A stretch of 11,843 nucleotides of DNA from Chlamydiota bacterium. GTDB lineage: Bacteria; Chlamydiota; Chlamydiia; Chlamydiales; SM23-39. Every line of letters begins with the position of its first letter. Position 1 is the stretch's first letter. Positions 7,400-11,843 of this stretch are shown piece after piece. The notes under the pieces were generated by a model. That model ran no database searches. It saw only the letters and a list, made by a program, of their open reading frames with translations, and was not told the DNA's origin. The stretch lies in assembly GCA_021772165.1 (NCBI GenBank), contig JAJFMM010000182.1:1-11843 (forward strand), written 5' to 3'. Made by a program: the position numbers and the translations under genes.

Positions 7400-7446
7400 T
7401 AAGTCTTGATTCTCTCTCTCGATTCGTTAAACTCTCTCTCAAAACT

Positions 7447-8571
7447 ATGACAATTCAAAGACTAAGAGACTTTTTTCCTGCGCTGAACCAATGGCATTAT
7501 CTCAACTATGCTTCGACGGGGATGCTGCCTACGCCTTCTGTGCAATTGCTCCAGGAGCTTGCGGCAGATGCTGCGGGTCCCTTTTTCACACATCGTGATA
7601 AGTGGTTTGGTCTGCAAGAATCTGCGAGGGAGAGTGCGGCGAAATTGATCGGTGTCTCCTCCGATGAGATCGCCTTTACTACAGCGACATCGGGAGCGCT
7701 TTCGCTCATTGCCAATGCAATCCTTTGGCAAAAGGGCGATCGCGTGCTCTATCCCGCCGATGAGTTTCCTTCCAATCGCTTTGTCTGGGACAATCTAATC
7801 CACAAAGGCGTCCAAGCAGAGGCGATTGAGCCTGAAAAAGGCGTCTCTTTTGCCGATCAGTTGGCAAAGATGGATCTGACAGGCGTGCGTCTCGTGAGTT
7901 TTTCGCTTGTCTCCTACTGGGACGGAAGAGTGCAGGATGTCGCCGAGGTTGTTCGGGTCTGTCATGAAAGAGGCATTCTCGTGTCGGTGGATGCGATTCA
8001 GGGGCTCGGCGCCATTGCCTTTGATGCGAAGGCGTCGGGCTGTGATTTTGTCTCCTCAGGCGCTCACAAGTGGCTCTGTGGTCCTCTTGGCATTGGCTTT
8101 CTTTATGTAAGAAAACCGCTGATCGAGAAGCTCTTTGTGCCGAATATAGGTTGGGCCAGCGTGCAGAATCCGCGTGAATTTGAGGCAAAATCGTTTGTGT
8201 TCAATGAGAGTGCTAGACGCTTTGAGGCGGGAGGGCGCGATCTCTGGGGCATTGCTGCGATGGGCTGCTCGATCGATACGCTCGCATCGGTTGGATGGAG
8301 TGCGGTTCATGAAAAGATCGCCGAATGGAATCGAACCCTTCGCAAAGAGATCGCGGCACTGGGTTATCAGCCACTGTATGAGGGAGAGACTACATCCGGT
8401 ATCGTGGGTTTTCGTCTTAAGTCGATGGATGACGTAGAGAGGTTGAAGCAGAATTGCGAAAAGGATAACGTCGTTCTTGTACAGCGTGGTGATTATGTGC
8501 GGGTTTCCGCCCATGCCTGTGTTCAAAAAGAAGATATCGACCTATTTCTTGGCGCACTAGCGAATGAATAA
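7447..8571 (+). CDS. Aminotransferase class V-fold PLP-dependent enzyme
   Basis: This is a 374-residue cytosolic PLP enzyme of the class V family (cysteine desulfurase, selenocysteine lyase and isopenicillin N epimerase-like proteins). The N-terminus has the family element LNYASTGMLP (19-28); ATSGALSLI binds the cofactor phosphate; VDAIQ has Asp182 for the PLP ring nitrogen; SSGAHKWLCGPLG has the Schiff-base Lys208; GRDLWG and the final RVSAHACVQKEDIDLFL with its carboxylate-binding Arg also fit. I chose ATG 7447 because similarity begins right there (FFPALNQWHYLN); the frame is open back to ATG 7312, but that would overlap the divergent ankyrin start and adds unconserved residues. No Shine-Dalgarno is visible. 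It overlaps the transporter by 8 bp, indicating translational coupling. The true substrate is not determined; a specific cysteine desulfurase assignment is not justified. Confidence 0.9.
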   Translation: MTIQRLRDFFPALNQWHYLNYASTGMLPTPSVQLLQELAADAAGPFFTHRDKWFGLQESARESAAKLIGVSSDEIAFTTATSGALSLIANAILWQKGDRVLYPADEFPSNRFVWDNLIHKGVQAEAIEPEKGVSFADQLAKMDLTGVRLVSFSLVSYWDGRVQDVAEVVRVCHERGILVSVDAIQGLGAIAFDAKASGCDFVSSGAHKWLCGPLGIGFLYVRKPLIEKLFVPNIGWASVQNPREFEAKSFVFNESARRFEAGGRDLWGIAAMGCSIDTLASVGWSAVHEKIAEWNRTLRKEIAALGYQPLYEGETTSGIVGFRLKSMDDVERLKQNCEKDNVVLVQRGDYVRVSAHACVQKEDIDLFLGALANE

Positions 8572-9445
8572 AGAGAGAGAGCATTTAGGATATTTCTACG
8601 GCATTCTGGCCGCTTTGTCCTATTCTCTCATGGTTCTCTTTGTCAAGCTGTCCAAAGATGTGCCGATTCCGGCCATGGTCTTCATTCGTTTTCTCTTCGG
8701 GTTGCTAATCCTCATGCCGGTGCTCATCAAACAGCGTGTGAAATTTTCTCTCAAGCATCTCCCGACGCATCTAGTGCGCGACCTCTCGGGCTTAGCTGCT
8801 CTCTACTGCTTTTTCTACGCGACGGAAAAAATCCCCCTTGTCAATGCGACGACGCTGATGAGTACAGCGCCTCTCTTTGTGCCTCTGATTGTGCTTGTGC
8901 ATCACAAGCTCATTGTCCCCAAGCTCAGGATGCTGGGGCTGCTGATCGGATTTGTCGGTGTGGTAACGATCGTCAAGCCGACAGGTGCTAACGCAGCTGA
9001 GCCGGCAGAATGGATCGGTCTTGCGGCGGGGGTGTTAGCAGCTGTTGCTTACGTCACCATTCGCAAGCTCAGTCGGGTGGAGAGCACATCGACGATACTA
9101 TTTACCTATTTTCTGGTGTCGGCAGTCGTCTCTTTTCCCCTGACGCTCGCTTTCTGGAAGCCGATCGAGAGTTCGATGCTCGGGTTCTATCTGCTGCTGA
9201 TCTGTATTTTCGGTACGGTTTACCAGTATTTCCTCACTAAGGCTTATACGCACACGCCGCCATCTAAGGCGAGTGCGATGACCTATCTCAGTGTGATCTT
9301 TAGTGGTCTTTTAGGCTGGTTGGCTTTAGGCGAGGTGCCTACAATGCGAGTGCTTATCGGCGTCGTGTTGATCATCTCTGGCGGCTTAATCATTGTCTTT
9401 GACAAGGAAGATCCGAGGATCTGGGGCTCTAAGAAATCTGATTAG
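8564..9445 (+). CDS. EamA/DMT-family transporter
   Basis: This 293-residue inner-membrane protein has about ten hydrophobic helices arranged as two similar halves, typical of EamA-domain drug/metabolite transporters: the first half begins at GYFYGILAALSYSLMVLFVKL, the second at GLAAGVLAAVAYVTIRKLS. The family motifs for the end of each half are visible (PLVNATTLMSTAPLFVPL and KASAMTYLSVIFSGLLGWLALGE). Substrate is unknown; chlamydial members of this superfamily include an S-adenosylmethionine transporter, but nothing here proves that. The ATG lies inside the last codons of the upstream PLP enzyme (8-bp overlap), so the two are co-translated and may share a pathway. Residues 224-293 and the terminator are repeated in degraded form at 11043-11305. 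Confidence 0.92.
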   Translation: MNKEREHLGYFYGILAALSYSLMVLFVKLSKDVPIPAMVFIRFLFGLLILMPVLIKQRVKFSLKHLPTHLVRDLSGLAALYCFFYATEKIPLVNATTLMSTAPLFVPLIVLVHHKLIVPKLRMLGLLIGFVGVVTIVKPTGANAAEPAEWIGLAAGVLAAVAYVTIRKLSRVESTSTILFTYFLVSAVVSFPLTLAFWKPIESSMLGFYLLLICIFGTVYQYFLTKAYTHTPPSKASAMTYLSVIFSGLLGWLALGEVPTMRVLIGVVLIISGGLIIVFDKEDPRIWGSKKSD

Positions 9446-9495
9446 AAATTTTCAGAGCTGTTGAAAGAAGCTGCTAGAGTATCCCAACAGCTTTA
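9234..9495 (+). repeat. Long direct repeat, left copy (intact transporter end and terminator)
   Basis: It starts at the shared TCACTAA and runs through the transporter stop into the terminator hairpin. It matches 11044-11305, with about nine of ten bases the same in the coding part and lower identity after the stop, where one single-base gap is needed. Confidence 0.8.
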
Positions 9496-9508
9496 GTGTT
9501 CTGTTTTT
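9456..9508 (+). terminator. Probable terminator of the transporter, between convergent genes
   Basis: AGCTGTTG (9456-9463) pairs with CAACAGCT (9485-9492), or alternatively AAGCTG (9468-9473) with CAGCTT (9488-9493), followed by a T-rich stretch through 9508. The region is homologous to the clearer hairpin at 11283-11302. On the minus strand it could also end the transcript of the 83-codon gene. Confidence 0.4.
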
Positions 9509-9758
9509 ACCCTGGACACATAAAAGCATTATAACAATCTTTCCTGCATTCTTTTAGGCGTGCAGGATTGTTGGCGTACTTACCACGACAGGCATTTAGG
9601 CAGACTCTATAGCCAGTGTCATCCATTGCTTTTGCAGTCGGGAGGTTTGATAGTATGCCCACAACAATTGAAGTAAGCGCTAGGGACCCAACAGAGTTCA
9701 CTAGATTCCTGGGAAGGAAGTTTGAAACTCCGTGATGATTTAATGCTGCGATAGACAT
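9507..9758 (-). CDS. Small exported protein with twin CX3C cysteine motif, unrecognised
   Basis: This 83-residue protein is unknown to me. Residues 1-44 form a leader: a mostly uncharged N-terminal segment (only Arg17 and two His), a hydrophobic helix at about 23-37, and TAKA just before residue 45, which fits an A-x-A signal peptidase site. The mature part would be only about 39 residues and holds all five cysteines: C53-x3-C57, thirteen residues, C71-x3-C75, then C81. A twin CX3C arrangement usually marks two antiparallel helices tied by two disulfides. The leader matches that of the 281-residue protein of the same cassette. AAGGAG lies 6 bp before the ATG. It is the last gene of the minus-strand cassette, 26 bp after the 107-codon gene. 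Export is inferred; function is unknown. Confidence 0.75.
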   Translation of the reverse strand: MSIAALNHHGVSNFLPRNLVNSVGSLALTSIVVGILSNLPTAKAMDDTGYRVCLNACRGKYANNPARLKECRKDCYNAFMCPG

Positions 9759-9764
9759 AAGAAA

Positions 9765-9770
9765 CTCCTT
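9765..9770 (-). promoter_or_regulatory. Strong Shine-Dalgarno of the 83-codon gene
   Basis: AAGGAG on the minus strand, 6 bp before the ATG at 9758. It supports translation of this short frame and sets its start. Confidence 0.75.
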
Positions 9771-9784
9771 TTTTTCATGGTTGG

Positions 9785-10108
9785 TTAAGGAAAAGATTGG
9801 ACTCGCTTCGATTGGATTGGTATCGCCGCGTTGTGAGATCTCTCAGGAATATTAGAGAAAAAAATATCTCGAATCCATCGCAAACAACCAAAAAATACAA
9901 TTATTTCAATTGCAGGAGAAACTAAACTTTTTAAAATGTTTTGAGCCAAAAAATCATGATTTTCAGGAGAACAACCTGAAATAAATACAAATAGCAACAT
10001 AGAAATCCCCACAACCTTTGCAATGGTTTTTAGAGCCCAATTAAAGGTATTGTTTAGTTTTTCAGTTAATGAATCAGAGAAAACATCATCTACTATATCG
10101 ACATCCAT
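9785..10108 (-). CDS. Small two-helix membrane protein, unrecognised
   Basis: A 107-residue protein with no match I can name. An acidic, soluble N-terminus (MDVDIVDDVFSDSLTEKL) is followed by two hydrophobic helices at about 28-45 and 62-76, joined by a short polar loop with Cys46; a second Cys (74) sits in helix two. The tail is basic and polar. This suggests a small inner-membrane protein. ISGC at 43-46 resembles a lipobox, but it is too deep in the protein to be a convincing lipoprotein signal. Unlike its two neighbours it lacks the shared leader. It starts at ATG 10108 with AGGAGG 5 bp upstream; that box overlaps the TAG of the 281-codon gene, so translation is likely coupled. Middle gene of the cassette, AT-rich like the others. 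Confidence 0.7.
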   Translation of the reverse strand: MDVDIVDDVFSDSLTEKLNNTFNWALKTIAKVVGISMLLFVFISGCSPENHDFLAQNILKSLVSPAIEIIVFFGCLRWIRDIFFSNIPERSHNAAIPIQSKRVQSFP

Positions 10109-10111
10109 ATA

Positions 10112-10123
10112 AACCTCCTAAAT
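10112..10123 (-). promoter_or_regulatory. Shine-Dalgarno box overlapping the upstream stop codon
   Basis: ATTTAGGAGGTT on the minus strand precedes the ATG at 10108 and contains the TAG stop (10120-10118) of the 281-codon gene. The same 12 bases precede the first gene of the cassette. Confidence 0.75.
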
Positions 10124-10963
10124 AAGTGTACTCGTTGCGATGTCAGCAGCTTTAATAGCTGTTTTCATGGGAGCTGGAACAAAATCCTTGCTCAAGTCAA
10201 TAATAAACCTTCCGGCTGCCATGAATCCATGTCCGGCAAAGGCAGTACACGCTACTTTTCTTTGCAACCAAAGAGATGTACAGCCTGGTATACTTTCAAC
10301 GCATTTTCCAAATGTTGGAGATTTGTTTTTTCTTTCTATGTTTTCTTCGTTAAAGTCATTTAAAATAGAAGTATAACAATGGTCTTTTCCTTTCTCGTCT
10401 TTGATTTCAGAACATTTTGAAAATGCATTTGTTTTCCCGGTTATCCAGCTGATTGAATTTAAAATCGTATTATCATTGCATTCCTTAAAAACTTTAAGTT
10501 GAAGCTCTGAACATTTAAGGTAAGCATCTGAAATTGAAAGACAGGTCCAGTATTCCATTCCAAGAGATCCTCCTGTCATCGCCAACCGAAAAGGTATTGC
10601 AAATTGAGGATTAGTTAAGAGAGCAGCATCAAAACACTTATCTGTGATAGTTTTAAATGTACTCCATTTTGAGAAATTATCGATTAGAGAGATTGCTTTA
10701 GATCCTCCTTCTCCATTTATAAAATTCCCTGCATTAAGAGCGAGGCTCCCTACTTTATAGCAAGCCTGTCCTGCCATCCAAGTGCCCCCTTTCCAAACTT
10801 TTCCAGCTCCAACACATACTTCGGCAACGGAGAATGCCTCAGCTTTTCCGCTATTTTGAAAAGTATTTATGAAAAGCGTTGTGATTAGCGCAAATCCCAA
10901 ATTCTGAATAGGATTGGTCATCAGGGAAGATATTGGGGATCCTCCAACTGCTGAAATGCTCAT
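10118..10963 (-). CDS. Exported cysteine-rich protein with shared leader, unrecognised
   Basis: A 281-residue protein of unknown function, first gene of the minus-strand cassette. Residues 1-43 form a leader without any positive charge before the hydrophobic stretch (about 22-36), ending KAEA before Phe44, a good A-x-A cleavage site. The rest carries eleven cysteines (50, 68, 110, 141, 151, 162, 184, 196, 221, 228, 239) while the leader has none, which suits an exported, disulfide-bonded protein. Gly/Ala-rich segments at about 51-80, 128-136 and 243-251 (AFAGHGFMAAG) might contact membranes but are not clear spans. No enzyme motif is visible. The Ser/Pro/Asn-rich first 20 residues also resemble type III secretion signals; this is inference. 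AGGAGG lies just before the ATG. Base composition is far more AT-rich than the flanking genes (15 GC of 60 at 10441-10500). Confidence 0.75.
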   Translation of the reverse strand: MSISAVGGSPISSLMTNPIQNLGFALITTLFINTFQNSGKAEAFSVAEVCVGAGKVWKGGTWMAGQACYKVGSLALNAGNFINGEGGSKAISLIDNFSKWSTFKTITDKCFDAALLTNPQFAIPFRLAMTGGSLGMEYWTCLSISDAYLKCSELQLKVFKECNDNTILNSISWITGKTNAFSKCSEIKDEKGKDHCYTSILNDFNEENIERKNKSPTFGKCVESIPGCTSLWLQRKVACTAFAGHGFMAAGRFIIDLSKDFVPAPMKTAIKAADIATSTLI

Positions 10964-10965
10964 GC

Positions 10966-10977
10966 AACCTCCTAAAT
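10966..10977 (-). promoter_or_regulatory. Strong Shine-Dalgarno of the cassette's first gene
   Basis: ATTTAGGAGGTT on the minus strand, directly before TGC and the ATG at 10963. It is identical over 12 bases to the box of the next gene, unlike the weak sites of most other genes in the window. Confidence 0.8.
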
Positions 10978-10994
10978 TATTTGAAAGTGCGAAG

Positions 10995-11023
10995 AAACTA
11001 AGAGAAGAATATCTTTAAGTCAA
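10995..11023 (-). promoter_or_regulatory. Possible promoter of the three-gene cassette
   Basis: On the minus strand TTGACT (11023-11018) is followed after 17 bp by TAGTTT (11000-10995). The first box is near consensus, the second poor. An imperfect inverted repeat (AGAGAA at 11001-11006, TTCTCT at 11027-11032) spans it and might be an operator. Weak evidence. Confidence 0.3.
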
Positions 11024-11042
11024 GGATTCTCTTCGCGGCAGG

Positions 11043-11255
11043 ATCACTAAAGCTTATGCGCATACACCGCCATCCAAGGCGAGTGCGATGACCTATCTCA
11101 GTGTGATCTTTAGTGCTCTTTTAGGTTGGTTGGCTTTAGGCGAGGTACCTACAATGCGAGTGCTCATCGGCGTGATGTTGATTATCCCTGGCGGCTTAAT
11201 CATTGTCTTTGACAAGGAAGAGCCGCGAATCTGAGGCTCTAAGAAATCTGATTGA
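11043..11255 (+). pseudogene. Degraded second copy of the EamA transporter C-terminus
   Basis: This stretch aligns without gaps to the last part of the transporter at 8564-9445 (residues 224 to the end, offset 1810 bp). It reads ITKAYAHTPPSKASAMTYLS and on through GGLIIVFDKEEPRI, then meets a TGA at 11232-11234 where the intact gene has TGG (Trp). The position of the original stop is TGA at 11253-11255. No start codon, ribosome-binding site or upstream part of the gene is present, so it cannot make a transporter. Most of the differences from the intact copy are synonymous (about ten of sixteen changed codons), meaning that it diverged while still under selection. It marks the far edge of the inserted cassette. 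Confidence 0.85.
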
Positions 11256-11305
11256 ACGCTTCATCGAGGTGTTTTAAAAAAGCTGCCGGAGTCTCTCGGC
11301 AGTAT
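11044..11305 (+). repeat. Long direct repeat, right copy (degraded transporter end and terminator)
   Basis: Counterpart of 9234-9495. Similarity begins sharply at TCACTAA (11044-11050) and fades after the hairpin at 11302. The two copies bracket the three-gene cassette. Confidence 0.8.
11276..11302 (-). terminator. Rho-independent terminator of the multicopper oxidase gene
   Basis: On the minus strand CTGCCG-AGAGACTC-CGGCAG is followed by C and six T, a textbook intrinsic terminator 26 bp after the oxidase stop codon. It is the duplicated transporter terminator, now placed so that it ends the gene arriving from the other side. Confidence 0.75.
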
Positions 11306-11327
11306 TTGCGCTCTCCATATCTCTAAA

Positions 11328-11843
11328 TCATTGAGGAGTAACAACTATACCATCTCGCAATAGATCCCCTTGCGTTGCCGGGGAAGCAACGGAGCCTCTA
11401 GGAAATGGATATGGTCCTGGATCTTTGTATTTATCAGTTTTTTTTCTTACTCTTAATATGTTAGCCATTCCCCCCAAAACAGTTTTTCCAAAAGGTCCAT
11501 CATACCCAAGCATGGGAATGCTATTTTTGGGTATAGGCATTCCTGATTCTGTCATATCACGCATTCCTCTTGTTCCCATTGTCATATATCCAGGAATCAG
11601 TGAGCGTACTTTTTCATCAAAATCCCCAATATTCATTCCGAGCATATTCGGAAATTCATGACCCATTTGATTCATGGTGTGATGGGTCATATGGCAATGA
11701 AAAATCCAATCTCCAGGATTGTTAGCTAAAAATTCAATTACTTTAGCCGAACCTACAGGAACAAGAACTGTCGTTTCCGGAAGGAGAACTGACTTATTTT
11801 TTGCCCAACCTCCATCGGATCCTATAATTTTAAATGCATAACC
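11328..11843 (-). CDS. Multicopper oxidase, C-terminal part (5' end outside window)
   Basis: The frame is open from the window edge to a TGA at 11328-11330, giving the last 171 residues. HCHMTHHTMNQMGH contains the C-terminal copper-binding signature HCHxxxHxxxxM of multicopper oxidases: the Cys and two flanking His join the type 1 and trinuclear centres, and the later His and Met complete the type 1 site. Before it comes the cupredoxin strand pattern TTVLVPVGSAKVIEFLANNPGDWIF, typical of domain 3. The tail with VRSLIPGYMTMG and a Met-rich, Pro-rich end is as in the bacterial copper-oxidase subgroup with long C-termini. The enzyme would oxidise a phenolic or metal (Cu+, Mn2+) substrate outside the cytoplasm; a signal peptide would lie outside the window. 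An internal ATG at 11690 is not the start because it falls within the copper motif. Confidence 0.92.
   Translation of the reverse strand, partial: GYAFKIIGSDGGWAKNKSVLLPETTVLVPVGSAKVIEFLANNPGDWIFHCHMTHHTMNQMGHEFPNMLGMNIGDFDEKVRSLIPGYMTMGTRGMRDMTESGMPIPKNSIPMLGYDGPFGKTVLGGMANILRVRKKTDKYKDPGPYPFPRGSVASPATQGDLLRDGIVVTPQ

Noticed and set aside
7312..7446. N-terminal extension of the class V enzyme back to ATG 7312
   Set aside because: It would begin inside the divergent ankyrin start, covers the promoter and CT tract, and the enzyme family similarity starts at 7447.
7706..8526. Two long minus-strand frames (160 and 156 codons) opposite the class V enzyme
   Set aside because: They are antisense shadows of a GC-rich real gene whose plus-strand frame has all family motifs; the translations are rich in Arg, Pro and His without pattern.
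9785..10108. Lipoprotein call for the 107-residue protein from ISGC at residues 43-46
   Set aside because: The lipobox cysteine is far from the N-terminus and is preceded by an acidic region rather than a basic n-region.
9507..10963. Cassette as a classic toxin-immunity or conjugation (pilin) module
   Set aside because: No nuclease, pore, pilin or Tra/Trb motif can be recognised; the idea is kept only as a possibility in the findings.
9446..11043. Cassette as an insertion sequence or prophage
   Set aside because: No transposase, integrase, terminal inverted repeats or phage genes; the flanks are a long diverged direct repeat of a chromosomal gene end.
1..11843. CRISPR array, riboswitch, rRNA genes
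   Set aside because: No regularly spaced short repeats, no recognisable riboswitch core and no rRNA sequence were seen on either strand.

Overview
The window looks like chromosomal DNA of an environmental (Parachlamydiales-type) chlamydia. This is inferred from style, not from a database match: a short ankyrin-repeat protein with degenerate DRGWA..AA..GHLEI..LL repeats, a chlamydia-like mix of small transporters and membrane-anchored hydrolases, mostly weak ribosome-binding sites, and a tRNA without encoded CCA. The moderate GC of most of the window would suit a Criblamydiaceae-like genome better than the AT-rich Parachlamydiaceae, but this is only a guess.

Layout. (1) 1-2200: the 3' end of an unrecognised plus-strand gene, then, convergent with it, two tandem paralogous alpha/beta hydrolases on the minus strand (228-1175 and 1223-2188). 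(2) 2259-2551: a tRNA-Phe gene with a plausible promoter, followed by a compact segment of hairpins that repeats the tRNA acceptor-stem sequence as an inverted repeat. (3) 2617-4389: a fused permease-ATPase ABC exporter. (4) 4482-6791: a 769-residue protein whose C-terminal half resembles cystathionine gamma-synthase-type PLP enzymes, overlapping the end of a convergent 30-residue-period ankyrin protein (6768-7313). (5) 7447-9445: an aminotransferase class V-type PLP enzyme translationally overlapped with an EamA/DMT transporter, probably one transcript. (6) 9507-10963: a strikingly AT-rich minus-strand cassette of three unrecognised genes (281, 107 and 83 codons) with strong, nearly identical Shine-Dalgarno boxes. 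(7) 11043-11305: a degraded second copy of the transporter 3' end with its terminator. (8) 11328-11843: the C-terminal part of a multicopper oxidase running out of the window.

The most unusual region is 9234-11305. The three-gene cassette sits exactly between two diverged copies of the end of the transporter gene. Two of its three proteins (281 and 83 residues) carry the same kind of long, almost uncharged N-terminal leader ending in an A-x-A site, attached to unrelated cysteine-rich bodies: 11 Cys in one, and a twin CX3C motif in the other. The middle gene encodes a small two-helix membrane protein. Together they look like a horizontally acquired, exported, disulfide-bearing system of unknown function. 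The rest of the window is ordinary metabolism and transport, apart from the unusual 769-residue PLP-like protein and the odd tRNA-Phe anticodon stem.
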